DNA of 64,000 bases, taken from contig JAGTXZ010000005.1 of NCBI GenBank assembly GCA_018398575.1, forward strand, positions 2,294,001-2,358,000, in the 5' to 3' direction. The position numbers and the translations under genes are program-made. This document shows, in pieces, positions 36,430 through 50,385 of the stretch. The notes under the pieces were generated by a model. The model was not told where the DNA came from and searched no databases. It saw only the letters and a program-made list of their open reading frames with translations. The stretch is from Ampelomyces quisqualis (taxonomy: Eukaryota; Ascomycota; Dothideomycetes; Pleosporales; Phaeosphaeriaceae). Numbering within the stretch: position 1 is the first letter of the stretch; each line of letters opens with the position of its first letter.

Positions 36430-38640
36430 ATAGATATTATTAATAATATAAGTTAGCGCGTGCTATTTAGAGTAGTTAAAATCCTTTTCTTCTTCTTGCG
36501 TCTGTCTAAAAGGTTAAAACTCTTCTTTTAGAACATCTATTTGTTTAATAGCTAACAACATATACCCTAACGTATTTTTGTTATAACTCTTATATTATAA
36601 TAGTACTAGTATATTGTACGCAGCCTAGATAAAATGCAACGCGTATAGTGCCTTAGTTACTAGCAGAAAAAACACTACTGCTATAAATTAGCAAATTACT
36701 ACTTTTGTTCTACGCTAGTCTACCATAACACTTCTGTAAAAGCTCTCTTGTTATTAAACTGTTTTAGTCTAGTGTTATGCTTAACCTAGCAGAACCTTTT
36801 ATTTAACTAGGCACAGCTGTTATCTTCTACTACTAGAACTGTAGCACTATTCTAGCCTTTCTTTTGTCTAAAGTATATATCTATTAGCATATCTTTTGTA
36901 AACTCTAATATCTTTATAACTAACTCCTTAAGTAGTAGATATAATATATCTATAGCTAACAACTTATATATATTAAAGTTATAGTAATTTTAGCTAAAGC
37001 ACTCTACTAGATAAATATAATTCTTATATTCTTTGTTAAGACAATAACTCTATTGCAAGCGTGTAAACTCTTCTGTTTGCTACAGATATTTATTGCACAA
37101 GTTCTCTTGTTTGTCTAGTAGTACTGTACATTAAGTATAGTGTCTGTTTTTTTTATACCTATTAGTAGCACTTGCTCTTTATAGTTAGCTAGAATTGCAC
37201 AAATAGTTAAGTAACACTATTACGTTTATTAGTTAGTACACTCTAGTTATATACTATATTTAGTAGCTCTTTTAAGTGCTGCAGTTACTAGTTAGCTTTT
37301 GTTTTCTATAGTAACTTTTTATTGTTAACGCTATAGTTAGTACTTATGCAACAACAGTTTGCTTATATAGTAATAATATACTTTACTCTTTAGAATAGAG
37401 TCTAGGAGCTTAGCTATTAAGATAAATCTAGCTAGTAGTATCCTAAGTGTTGTTCTGCGTTATTGTGCCTTATAGTTAAGATTTCTAATAGTAATATATA
37501 TTAGCTATGCTGCTACGTTACTAGATATTATAGATAACTATGTTTTGTTTACTACTAGTATAACTAGTACAAGAGTTGCACTATCTAGTAAGCGCTATTA
37601 TATTAACTACTACTAATCTCCTAAGTATAGTTTGTAATATACTCTTATAAGATTATTAGGCGTGCCTGTAAATAAACAGCTAAGTGCGTAAACTATCTTA
37701 TTAGTAAATAGGTAATAACTAAGTATAAAGGTAATCTATAACATAATGTTCTAGTATATAAATATATGTTAGTTAGGTTAGAAGTTTAATAACTTAGATA
37801 TAATTGCAACGTCTTTATATATCTATACATTCTCTTATAGCCTAAATTAAATGTTTAATATAACCTGTTACTATTAGCACTCTAATTAGAACTATAGCTG
37901 TAAATATAGCTTATGTAGCTGTGTATTAGTAAGGAGGCTATTAATATTACCTAATATGCATTTTATTCTTTACAGCTACAATGCAAACGCTAGTGCAAAA
38001 AGTAAACTAAAGGGCTTTACTATATTATTCCTATTAGTGTTAGCACGCGTACACTATTTAGCTGCGTATAGCCTACTACTTTGCGTCTACTAATTCTATA
38101 CTAACTACTTTGCTAGCGTACTGTCTACTTACTGTCTTAAACAGCTTATCTTATCCTTATATAGACGCTAATATTAGGCCTATTTACTCTGTTACTTTAT
38201 ATTTAGCTAGAGTGTAGTTGTGTTTACATAAGGTGTTACTATATAAAACAGGTGCTGCGTTGTCTATAGTAGCATCTATTACGTTATAGCTATTAGAGTT
38301 GTGCTATTATATTATAGTGTTAGGGGTTATAACTAGCGTATTATTAATTAGTAGGTAGTAACGCGTCTAGTATTAGGCACTGTGTTTATTAAGTCCTATA
38401 TATATCTTAGTGTAAAAGCTATATAGTATATATATATATAATCTATTACTAATTTACTTGTATATAACTTTGTAGTTTAAGTATAAAAAGACTAAGTGTG
38501 TAAAAATAGTATTAATATTAGTTACGTAGTGTTAGAGTAGTTACTAGTAGTATCTATTCTGTGCTGTACAGTCTGTTGTCTACTATAGTCTACTAAAGTC
38601 TACTGTAGCTAACAGTTACTTAACCTATGTACAGATCTAT

Positions 38641-39930
38641 ACTAACAGTTATAGGCGTAACAACCAATATTTTTCTTTTCTTTTATATTTTTTATTACAC
38701 TAACAACTATTACGTAATTGCACTAGTACTTACTTATTAACAACTAGGTTAGTTAGGCTAGCTAATACAGCTGAATAGAGATTAATATTAATAATAATCC
38801 TTATACTAGAAAATATTAACACCCTAGAATAAGTAAGTTACTACGCGTTTAGAATATATATAGTAGAACCTAAACGCATAAAAAGGTAAGTATAACTGTA
38901 AGTAGACACGTATAAAGTTTTAAAGTATAAAAAAAAATAGACTAGTAGCTCTAGTAGCCTAGTATACAACCTGTACTAAGGTAGCTAGGCTTAGTATAGA
39001 TAGAAGTAGGTAAAATAGTGTACTATATATACTATAGGTAAGACTAGTAATAGGCGTAGGCAATTACTTAATAGTAAGAAATAATAAGTATAATTTATAT
39101 ATAGTGTTAACTAATGTTCTAAGTAGCTAGTATATTTAATCTTATCTAGTTTTAAAATACTTACAGATCTAATTTATATTCTTTCTCTAGCACAGTATAA
39201 AATAGTTGTCTACTAGAGACTACTATTCTAACTTGCTATAATGTGCAAATATAATAGAAGCTAAATAGTAACAAATACTATTAATAAACTACTGTATATT
39301 AAGCATTTACGTGCTGCTTACTCTTAAACTCTTAGCGCTAATAGAGTATATAATAGCCTTACTAGCTAGCTACTTTCTACCTCTTGCTATACATACGTTT
39401 TCCTAACATTAAAACTAGAAATAAATTTACCTATATGTCTCTAGTCTTAGAGTTAAAGTAATAGTCTTTTGTTAAAATATATATAGAATATTATATTATT
39501 TTTATCTATTATAATACTAAGAGATGCGTTCTATATTAAATGCTATAAGTAGCTACTAGAGTATTAGCATGCGTAAGTGTATTATCTTTACTATATTAGA
39601 TAGTAGATTACTCTTTGTAAATACATCTAGTTTCTACTATTATTCTGCTACTATAACTTTAAGCCTATATTATCTAGTTTATGGATAGGCTAAGGTCTAA
39701 TACCTAACTAGCAACACAGTTATGTCTAGACTATTGCAGAACGTGTTAAGGTTTGCAAATATAAGGTATTGTTTTTGCATTTAATACTACAACAACTTAC
39801 TATATAGGCTACTACAGCCTTTTGCTACTATATATAACTAAATAATGTAACTAATATTCTTTTAATAACGCAAGAACACTTAGATAGTAATAAAACCAAA
39901 TACACTAGCTATAATTACGCGCACAATAGG
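38641..39930. other. Unassigned RIP-degraded DNA
   Basis: AT-rich, with a pyrimidine-rich stretch TTTTTCTTTTCTTTTATA near 38670 and no frame or domain that I can support. It could contain the 5' end of the pogo-like element that follows. Confidence 0.3.
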
Positions 39931-41260
39931 CGTCTATAATAGAAAACTCTTAAGGCAGCTCTAAATAACTAGTATATAGAGTTGCAGGCAGCCTGCGTTA
40001 ATGTTACTAATAATATAATTTGCAAAACTATACGTTAACTTTAGTAACAGCTGCCTAAATACAATAGCTGCAAAATACTAGAGTTTAATAATAGATAGCT
40101 TACTATATATAAATAACAATACAGCGTATAGTTATATAAATAGTTTGCAAAAATAGTAGGCAACTATAGTAGTAGAACAGTTAAGAATACTAAGCTTATA
40201 ATAGAAGAGATTTGCGACGTAGTAAGTAGATACGCGCCTAAGGGTTTATATAACATAGATAAGGCTAGTATATACTAGAAACACTTACTCTAATATACGT
40301 TAGTAGATAATCTAGAAGCTAGACCTAGACTAGATAGAGAGTATATAACTAGTGTGCTGTATATAAATATAGATAGCTTAGACTAAGTGCCTTTATAGTT
40401 TATAGGATTCTTATACTATATAACTTGTATAGATAGTAAAAAGAACCTAAATATCTATAGTCTTAGTTAAATTTATTAGGACAATAATTCTACTTAAATA
40501 AACACTAATATTATACTAGAATAGCTAAAGTAGTTTAACAACTGTATAAACAGACAAGTATTATTACTAATTAACAGGTTCTTACCTTACAAACACGCAG
40601 TGGTACAGCTTTAGATAAGCTACTAATTGCTGCAGAACGTTTAGTATATATAGTGTTAATATACTATAGGCTTATTATAGTAATAGAGGTTATAATACTT
40701 ACTAATATAATAGAGTTATATTCCTGCCTGCAGGTAGCATAACACTATACTAATTAATAGATTAAGGTATTACCTGCGTATAGAAGGCTAAAGTCTACGC
40801 CTATTTTTTACACTTTGTAGTAAAGAAAAGTATAATAAGTAAATATTCTACTAAGACAATAGATATTATTTATACTATTTGCTAAAGATGTTACGCGTAG
40901 TATAACAAGATAAGAGCTAAGACTATACGCAGTAGCTAGTAGATCTTAATATATCTAAACATATACTACAGCCTATAGCTATATATAGATAACTTTTAGA
41001 AAACCTACTATAAGCTTAACAATTTGGTTAACTAGCTTAAAGATATGCGCGTTATTAATAGTATAGATGTTAGAAGCTTTATTAAGTTACCTAAAAAGCG
41101 CAATCCTAACTATAAAGATCTAGCCTACCTCTTAGACTATATTGTTATAATATATAGCCTAAATAAGATAGAAGAGAACTATAAGGTACTGTTGCTTCTT
41201 AGACTATTACACTGCAAAGCAACAGACATAATAGATTAATTGCAGGCATATATAGGTTAG
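39930..41260 (+). pseudogene. Pogo/Fot1-type DDE transposase relic
   Basis: The plus-strand frame shows a helix-turn-helix-like N-terminus (CQQLPKYNSCKI near 40040), then YNIDKASIYQKHL at about 40249, which corresponds to the FNMDETGLYWK motif of Fot1/pogo transposases, with the first catalytic Asp codon GAT at 40258. Near 40560 VLLLINRFLPYKHAV matches the LLLMDNFSAH motif, the second Asp codon now AAC (40573). The C-terminal stretch 41045-41239 happens to be free of stops (64 codons). Terminal repeats and the TA duplication could not be found. Inactive. Confidence 0.7.
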
Positions 41261-43330
41261 CAAGAGTTTACTACAAATAATAGGTAATATATTAATAAGC
41301 TAAGAGCACTGTAACAGGTAACTATAAAATAGATAGCTATAGAGCTATAAGACAGACGCTAAAAAGATATATATAACTAGGTAGTAAAACTGCGCTAATG
41401 CAAATATAAGAATGCTATATACCTAAAATAAGATAATACTAGGCTGTCTATAAGTGTAAAAACTAAGAGTAATGTAATAGTGTAGTTATAGTTAGAAAAG
41501 TGTAATAATACTATACTTAACTAGAACAAGAATAGCTATTGCACAAATTATCTTACAGAGCCTGCAATTTTTAGTATTTTAGCTAGCGTATTAACTAAAA
41601 TAACTAGATAATATTAGCCTAGTAAATACTAAAATTAAAGAATAATTACCTAGCACTAACTATGTTAAGCTAAAGACTAGATTAATAATCTAAAGTAGTA
41701 GTATATAATCTATGCAATTAAAAGAATAGAATTCTTAAGAAATTATATATATACAGTAACATCTAGGTAGAATAGTAGGATAGAAAGTTAAGTACTCTAG
41801 TATACTAGCACTAAGCAGAGATACTACACTATAAGATATGTTAATAAAAGATAAGGCTATTGTATAAGAATATAAGATAATAGATAATAATAGTATTCTT
41901 TATAAGATACTACATACTGTACACTTTGCAATATTAGTTACTAATACTAAGAGAGAACACCTAAATAAGAGAATACTACTATATTAATAGCAAACTTAGT
42001 GTTAAAAAGAAGAAACTAATCTTCTTATAAATAAATCTATAAAATATAGAGTAGAATTATCTAGTTAAAAACATAAACGTCTTAAACTAACGTTAAAATA
42101 TATAATAGAAGTAGGCTACTATACACTTCCTTGCTAGCTGTAAGCTGCATACACTATAGAGATCTGTTAACTACTGTCTACGCTAATAGCACATAGTCTA
42201 GGGCGTTAGATACACTAATAGATAATAGAGAATTACAATAGAATAACATAATACAAAGAAATAGAAGGTAACAGATAGTTTCTCTTGCTAACAGAACTAT
42301 AGACGTATAAAAAACTTCTCTATAATTCTATATAAACTGCTAGACGCTAGTATACAACTTAAACCTTCTAACGCAGCCTTATTGCGTATTTTTACTAAGG
42401 CTAGAGTCCTGCAGTTATACCTGCTACACTAAAGAAACAGATATAAACTATTAAACGTAATACTATAAACCTAAGACTATAGGAGGTATATGTATATTAC
42501 TAGCTACTTAGAATAGAGTAATAACTATTTAATAAACATTATTATCCTATATAAAGCTATAGACATTAGAATAAGGTAGTGCACTAGACAGTAGAGTATA
42601 GTACTACTATAAGAAGACTAAGGTTTTAGTATAACTTGTCTACTATAATAGCACTAGTAGGTTTAGCTAAGTTTGCTTACTAGACTAAAGAGAGTGCTAC
42701 TACTATAATATACAAGAGGTAAGTTACTTACACTATAATATAAAAACTTAAGAAGTAAGAATTTTACTTAGTACTATATAGTGCTATATAGTACTATATA
42801 GTGCTGCACTAAGAATAATATATAGTAAAAGGCGCTCTCTTAGAATATACCTTTACTTACCTTAAAGATATAACACAACGCGTTAGCACTAGGTAAGAGG
42901 CTATATAATGCTAGGACAAAACCTTACTTACTTTTACTTGCACTTATAATGTAACCTACTACTATAACTATATAATACTGCGTTACTATAACAAACACAC
43001 TATAACTATATAATAATAATAATAGTGCTGCAACATAAATATACGTAATTCTCTACATTATGTTTACTACACTACGCTATATATTATAATACTATTATAA
43101 GTAAGTATATAATATAAGTACACCTATATACGCTAACTAAGCTATAGCTATTCTACTATTCTTGCACCTGCCTATACTGTTCTTAACTGTTACGCGTAAT
43201 ATATTATATAATACGCGCGTTATAAGAATGCAATAATAAGTATAAGTAGTAGCTACCTTAATTAAATAAATAGTATATAAGCAATGCAAAGACAACAACT
43301 ACTAATAACGTATTATAGGTAATTATAAAA
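41261..43330. other. Unassigned RIP-degraded DNA
   Basis: Plus-strand translation through stops gives Gln/Lys/Ile-rich stretches to about 42180 that may continue the element containing the pogo-type relic. A short array of TACTATATAGTGC(T) units lies at 42768-42802. The rest (42200-43330) has no domain I can name. Confidence 0.3.
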
Positions 43331-45364
43331 ATAGCCTATAATATTAATATAGCAGACTAGCGCATATAGGTTAAAGAGATAACAGATTTTATCTAGTATA
43401 AGAATACATATAACAAGATTAAACAGGTATATCTATAGGCTAACTACCTAAAGATAATACGCAGCCTAATAATAGATAGATAGCTTAAGTATACTATATA
43501 CCCTAGACTAACTAATAGTAGTATACTAAGGGAATTTTATAAGGCAATAGCTGGCGCTATATAGAATAAGATAATTTTAAAAATTTAAGACTATAGTAAT
43601 AAAGTTAAAGCTAAACACATAAAAAGATAGCTAACGCTTGTAAAGTTAGAACTAGAACGCACGCAGTTAGTATTAGTAGTCTTAAGTTCTTTTACTACTT
43701 TAGTAACCTAGCTAATAGGCCTTACTATAATAATAACTAAACTATTACTTAATAATGTTAATGTTGGTATTATAGACAGCGTACATTATTAAACTACTTG
43801 GACCTTTCTACTTTTAAGGCTAATAATAGCTGTACGTTAACAGTAGCTTAAAGATAGTAACTTTAAGATAAAGCTATAACATCTTAAATATAGTGTACTT
43901 GTTAAACACCTGTTGTAACTAAAATTTATAGACTAGTATATAGTTAGAACTTTAAAGATAATTAACGCGTTAGTACTGCGCCTAATTACTAATAATAACA
44001 ATCTAGCTATAACTGTTAACTTATACGTTAAGATAAGAAGCCTTAAGAGTGTTGCAATTAAATACTAGACTCTAGTATAAGATAAAGTTAAGCCTAGTAG
44101 TAATATAACCTAGAATAGTATATAAATAATAACAGCTAACTACATAATATAGTGCACTTTACTTTAGGCAGTAGTAGTAATATTATAAACCTAGTAGGTG
44201 CTACTAGAGACAAGAGGTAAAGGCGCCTCTACTTAGAGCTTAACAATAATACTAAAGATAACAACTATAAATAATAAAAGATAACAAGAGCGCTAGCAGA
44301 CCTAGCCTATAAACTATTAACAGAACCTAAAGCAAATAGTAGTAAACGCTTTAACAAACAGAGTAGAGGTAAGAAGAAAAAGGATAACAGCCTAAACATA
44401 TGCATTAAAACTCTAACTACTAAAATTAAGCGCCTAGAAAAGCAGAATAATAGTACTATAAAGAAAGTAAAAGAAAGTAGAGATAAAGATACTCTGCAAA
44501 CATAAAACAACGCAACATTTACGCTAATTACTATACTTAGACAGAAACGTAAGAGTGCTATAGAAAAATAAAAAAGGTTACTAGAGGAAGATGCTTACTC
44601 TAGTAGTAAAGAAGAATAAGAAGAGTATAATAAAGGTAACAGAGATAAGAATAAAAAGCTCTAGTTAGTAAAATAACTTGCGTTAGAAGAAAGGCTATAG
44701 CTCTAAGCTTTACTAAACGCAAGGTAAGTGCACTATAAAGAGCTTATAACTATAATTTACGCAACTAATACGTAAGATAAGATAGTAGATAAACTATAAG
44801 CTTAAATTACAGTAGTAATAGAATACTGCTAAGAGGACAAATAGCAGACAGCAGCTAACTTCTTTAGATCTTCTTAAGAAGACATTGAGAATAACGCGCC
44901 TATAATACTACATTTATTATAGAAACTAACAGTCCTATTTATAGTATACTAACTAATAGAAGCCTATATACTTTACAAAAAAGAGCTATTTTTAGATAAT
45001 AGCAGTATATTTAAGAATATAATAGGTATAAAAAAATAAGATTAGCTATACTTATAATAATTATAGAGTATGCGCACTTTAAGAACTAGACTAAAGTGCA
45101 AGAAAACTAATTAAAGAATAAAACTAGTTAATATAGAGCTAAAGATAATAGTTAAGAATAGTGCTCTATAATAGACTAATAAACATTCTTATATATATAC
45201 AAAAAAAACCCTTTAATACTAGAAGAGCTACAGTTAGTAGTATCTATAGTAAGTAGATAGAGCTGTGCACTAGCTGTATAGAAGGCTAAAATTATTACTA
45301 TAGGCCTTTACAAATCTAAATAGTATAACCTAAAAGACTCTTTTACGCTTTGTATTTACTTTAT

Positions 45365-45581
45365 TATTAGATACGTTACGTATTAGAGGATTAGTTGCAT
45401 AGGCTAACTAGGAGTTGCTAGGTAGCTTAAGCGAGACCTAGCAACTGCTAATTTGCTACCTAAATATAGCGCTGTGTAAGCTATCTAAACACAGAGGGCG
45501 CAGGCACTAGCAGGACATAACAATTAATTAAGTTATTACACTTTAACTTAGATTTATCTACTAAACCTATTAAATCTAACA
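45365..45581 (+). repeat. 5' LTR of Copia E
   Basis: 217 bp. The left end TATTAGAT is a mutated TGTTAGAT; the right end is ATCTAACA. It contains an 11-bp perfect inverted pair AGTTGCTAGGT/ACCTAGCAACT around 45410-45445, which could form a hairpin in the LTR transcript. Confidence 0.93.
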
Positions 45582-45699
45582 ATTAAGAGTCTTACTGCCT
45601 CTACAAAGTAATATTTTGACGCACTAACACTAACAAGACCTAACAGTTACTCTACAAGATTAAACTAACTACACTAGATAGATTGCGCAGTTGTAAGAG

Positions 45700-46840
45700 C
45701 GCTGCCTTATGTACACTATATAGGATAAGATTAGCCTAAACTTAGCAGAGCTGTTACTAAACAAACCTGTACTAATAAGAGTACCTATTATTGCTAACTA
45801 CACACTAGCAGCAAACGTTAACGTACTAATGTAACAATCTAACCTAACACTAGTAGGCTAGAAAGCACTTAAGGAAGACCTAGAGTACTATAAGATACTT
45901 ATTAATTAAATAATACAAAGAAGATTGCTACAATTTTAAGAAGGAATAATTAAGCCTCTAACAAATTATTGCGTTTATCTGGTTAACTGTCTCTCTGCAC
46001 CTACTCTAAACGTGCTGCCTACTAGAGCAACTACTACGCTAGTAGATTACTAATTTAAAATTAATAGTTAGTGTTAACAAACAAATTAAACAAGAACAAG
46101 CCTGCAATTGCTACTAAGCTTCCCTTAAGCTAATAAGGAGCGCAACAAACTAGGACACCTAGTTGTCTAAATATAATTAAGCAGCAACTAAAGTAGAGAC
46201 GTACAAGGTTACTAAGTTAACACAAATTAACATAATTATAAAAGACTTTCTATATACTATAAACAAAGTCGCGCCTATATAGTCTATAAACTTTTAGGAC
46301 AATAGTAGATTAACAGCTAGTATAACTAGGAAAGAGATAATAAAACGCTTCTAAGAACACATAATAGCAAATTATCCTCTTAGATTAGAGAAACATAAGG
46401 CTGCATATGCAGTTAATAACGCATTATTTCTTACTAGTAGTAAATCTAACTAGAGCACTAAAGGGGACGCCTAACATGCTAAAAGCGCGCTATCTAAAAA
46501 CTAAGGAAGACCCTGTTAACAACAACTAACTAGTAAGAAAACTACTAGGTTAAAGCGGCTATTAGATTATAAGCCTACTAAAGCTAAAGGCATAAAATGC
46601 CCTGCTTGCTCTTAACATTACAGACTTAAGGAGTATTACTACCTAAATCCTAATTAAGCTCCTAATTAGTAGAAGCCAAATAAAGCTATAACAGAGCTTA
46701 TTAAATACAAACGTAAGCATAACACTACGTTTCTAGGCATACTATAAGGGCAAAGCTAACTGCAGTCTAAAACGCCTACTATAACAAAGTAGTTACATAC
46801 ACTAACGCTAGAGATAATTAAGAGAGAATAACTTAAAGGC
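45700..46840 (+). pseudogene. Copia E gag with zinc finger
   Basis: The frame is Lys/Thr/Ala-rich to a finger at 46598-46640: CPACSQHYRLKEYYYL, readable as C-x2-C-x3-H-x4-C once TAC and TAT are taken as mutated His and Cys codons, followed by NPNQAPNQQKPNKAI. Such a finger with a Pro/Trp-containing tail is typical of fungal Copia gag. The start codon is lost. Confidence 0.7.
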
Positions 46841-49800
46841 TAGCAAATTATAATTATTGCTACTACCTTTATTGCTGCATTATTCTGCGCATCCTTTAGT
46901 AACTATTTGCTTAAGTTCTTATTTATCCTTAACTTTAGCACAACATACTATATTACAAACAATCCTAATTGTATACGTAACTTCTAACTACCTTTATACA
47001 GAGACTTTATATAGGCTAGTAACACAAGGATATAGATTAAGAGATACAGCAGTATTAATCTAATTATAAGATGTTAGACAGGAGAAACTAAACTAGTACT
47101 GTACAACGTAGCTATCTGCTCTAATATACACTATAACCTAGTCTTCTTCTAACTACTTAGACAGATAGGAATTTAGTAGGAAACAAAAAAAGACCTAACT
47201 ACACTAAGGTACTAAGATAGTATAATTATTAGGAACCTTAGTAAAATATATAGCTAATAGGTAATTAAACATAACGTGTCTCTAAAAGCTATATACTACA
47301 CGTATATAAACAACTTGCAAATAAAGTAACTTGCACAAAAGGCAACTACACTACTCTAGCATAAGCAACTTAGCTATCTAGAACTAGCAGCTATTAAGTA
47401 CCTAGTCTAGCAAGCTAAAGAGGTGCGTATAAAGAGAGTTACTACAGTCTAATGCAACTTATGTAGTAGAGCCAAATTAAGATAACAAATTAGCTAAGCT
47501 CTACAAACTAACTATAAAGAACTAGAAGAGAGACTAGCTATTGATTTCTACTCTTACAAGATAAGTATAACAAAGGAGAAGAGCCAAATGCTAGTTGCAG
47601 ACAAATTCCTAGAAATGCAATAGGACTTCTACTTTACTAACAACAGGATAGCAAGCTCTATTATTAAGCAGCTATTAATCTTCTTTCTCTTTCTTAAGAA
47701 TTATTTTAACATTACAGTTAAAGTTGTTAAAGCTAACAATAAGATTATAACTGTTAAATTACAAGTTAAGAGGTAGTTAGCATTAATAGAAGTTATTATT
47801 AAGCCTTTAGCACTAGATACTTAAGCTTAAAATAGTAGCGCTAAACGCTTAGGGGGAATAAACAAAGAGAAGTTACGCGCAATGCAACTTAATGCAAACC
47901 TACTCTAAAAACTATAGTCTAAAATTACAAAAGTAGAAGTGTATCTGTACAACTAAACACTAAACTACGCTAATAACTAAAAGACTCTATACAAGATCTT
48001 CTTTACACACGTTGCTTTTAATAACAGAATAGTAATATTACTTTAAAAACTAAACTTTGCCTATCTTAAGGCATACAGGTGCAAAGCTTTTGCAATAAGC
48101 AGTAACACCTATAGAGGCATATTAAGACTTTAACGCCTTAACCTTAAAGCATAGATTAGATATCTTATAGAATACTAATTATTAAACATCTATTACATCT
48201 AGATCCTATTGCTTAGCAAAGTTATTAGCACCTGCAATGTAGTATTTAACAAACAAACTATCTTTAATAGCAAAGTTAAGGATCTTATAGACAACCTTAT
48301 ACATAATACTCTTAAAGAGATAGCTACTTATATAAGGACTATTAAACTACCTACTCTAAGCATTAATCTAGAAACTAACTTATTCTACAAGGACGAGCCT
48401 ACTAAGGACTAAACAAATCCTTAGGACAAAGTAGACCTACTAGGCTACTATTAAGGCAGGAAGATTAGGGATTAATACCTAACTCTGCTATCTACACTAC
48501 TACTAGCAGTACTGCTTACAGGACTAATAGCTAGACACCTAGAATTAATACTACACAGATTATCTATAGACATAACACTACACAGGTTATCTAAAACTAT
48601 CCTATAGGCAGCAGCCTTTATAGCTAGAGCTTAAGCTAGGAGAGTTAGCAAGTATAGAGGGGAAACAATAGACAAGGCTAAGATGCAAAGGATGCTTGCT
48701 AAAGGCTTAAAGCCCTATTGCAGCTAACTTCTACCTCTACTAACCTGCTAAACTAAGCTTAAGACTTATCTAATAGGAGAACTGTTTAAAGAAGCAGAGC
48801 AGGCCTACCTATAGAGTTACAAACAGATAAACTTTTAGAGAGAAGTACTTCTTAAATTAATTAAACTAATAGGCTAACAGATTTTAGACTACATATAGGT
48901 GTACACGTACAAACTTAACAAATATCACTAGTTTATTAAGTGCAAGGCATAATTAGTTGTCTGGTAATTAATAGCAAAATATTACATTACAGGACACATA
49001 CGCTACTACGTTAGTAAGCTACTTATTTAGAATACTAATAGCTATTGCAGCTAAGCATAACCTTAAACTTAAATAATATAACATAACTAACGCGTTTGTT
49101 TATGCAACAATAGATTATGAAATATATATATAGATGCCTTAGGGCTACAAAAAGAAGAGAATAATTCTTTAAGTCTAGAAGGTACTATATAGTCTGCGCT
49201 TTTTACTCTTACTATAGTAGAAGGAGTTTACATTAACTCTTAAGGCTCTAGGCTTTACAACAATCCTGCATAAGCTATACTGTATAATTAAAGACAGTAT
49301 TATTATCTTCTTCTATGTAGATAATATTATTATTGCGTATAATAAACAATGTACTAAAGAAGCAGACTATATAGTTAAGCTTTTACAGGAAAAATATACT
49401 ATAACTAGAGGATATAATCTTTAATAGTTCTTAGGCGTAGAGGTTATTTAATAACAAGACTAGCGTCTTATATAACTATTCTAGTTAGCGTATATTAACA
49501 AGATACGCTGCCTTGCTAATTAAACTAACAGAAGGCATAACACCCTAATAGCACCTATTAAGTTAAAGCTATAATATAACCTGGCCGCTCTATCTAAGAT
49601 TAACTAATACTAACAAAAGATTAGATTTCTACTCTTTGCTGTAGTAATAACGCAACCTGATATTGCTTTTGCTATATTACAGCTTGCTTAGTTCCTATTA
49701 AACCTAAGCACTAAACATTAAAACGCTGCTAATTAGGTCTTACTATACCTTATAGACACTAGATCTAGGGCGCTACAACTTAGAGGAGACAACTACCTCT

Positions 49801-50330
49801 AAGTAGCTAGTAACGCCTTCTTTGCTAACAACACGCTTAATAGGAAGAGTTTACAAGGCTACGCTATTAAGCTTTTTAGTAGACTTATTGCATAGAGAGT
49901 AAGTAAGTAAGATACTGTTACTATATTAATAATAGAGGCAGAACTTCTTGCCCTATTCTAAGTTACTAAAGAGGCAATATTTACTTTATAATTACTCTAT
50001 AAGCTAAACATTAAGCTCTTACAATCTACAATTACTATTTAATATAATAACACCTAAACTATCTAGCTAGTTACTAAAGAGATATTAAAACTTTAAACTA
50101 AGCTTTGCTATGTTAACATTTACAACTACTAGCTTAGACAAGAGATTTCTACTAGCAAAATTGCGGTAGAGTACGTTTAATTAGCAGAAATAATTGCTAA
50201 TAGTTTTACAAAGGCTCTTCTAGTAAACAAATAGGACAGCTTCCTCTATCAGATTAGACTAGTAGAGGTAATCTAGGAGGAGGTAGCAAATAAAGCGCTA
50301 CTTAATAAGATTTAAGAGCAACTTGAGAAC
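46840..50330 (+). pseudogene. Copia E pol: protease, integrase, RT, RNase H
   Basis: Protease near 46930 reads FSTTYYITNNP, the D-S-G-T-T-H-H-V-T-N-D motif after mutation. The integrase finger at about 47390-47480 ends CNLCSRAK; the core follows with LAIDFYSYKIS (about 47545) and a RLGGINKE segment near 47850. RT at about 48940-49560 has TNAFVYATIDYEIYIQMPQGY, FYVDNIIIAY (catalytic YVDD with Asp to Asn, about 49312) and FLGVEVI. RNase H at about 49740-50300 has LIDTRSRALQL, IIEAELLAL and VEYVQLAEIIANSFTKAL. The whole pol is in place, but stops make it inert. Confidence 0.88.
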
Positions 50331-50385
50331 CTTGTACTTAACAACTAAGTATTTTAGCTTGCATATTGTCTAAGCTAAAGGGGTG

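Larger units (their letters stand above)
21900..38640 (-). pseudogene. Unidentified frame G1, interrupted by Gypsy F
   Basis: Minus-strand sequence readable through TAA/TAG runs from about 38500 to 36434 and resumes at 23937 down to about 21900 on the other side of Gypsy F (4-bp duplication ATAG). Segments include YSNTLCKHNYTLAKYKV near 38260, a Glu/Gln-rich part near 36500, TREIFLHKPTSITLDSL just past the insertion (about 23830) and FISAFHKVIAFNN near 23190. The Cys/His cluster may be a zinc site. I cannot assign a family. It lies upstream of G2 in the same orientation and shares its RIP load, so both may belong to one mobile unit. Confidence 0.4.

Noticed and set aside
41045..41239. 64-codon open frame on the plus strand as an independent gene
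   Set aside because: It continues in frame from the pogo-type transposase relic; it is the longest stop-free remnant, not a separate gene.
44307..44510. 67-codon minus-strand frame rich in Leu and Phe (membrane-like)
   Set aside because: Antisense of the Lys/Gln-rich part of frame H; the hydrophobic look is the complement of AAA/AAG-rich sequence.
46857..47063. 68-codon plus-strand hydrophobic frame
   Set aside because: Out-of-frame reading of the Copia E protease region, where the correct frame shows the protease motif.
48209..48412. 67-codon plus-strand frame as a gene
   Set aside because: It is a stop-free piece of the Copia E pol frame between integrase and RT.
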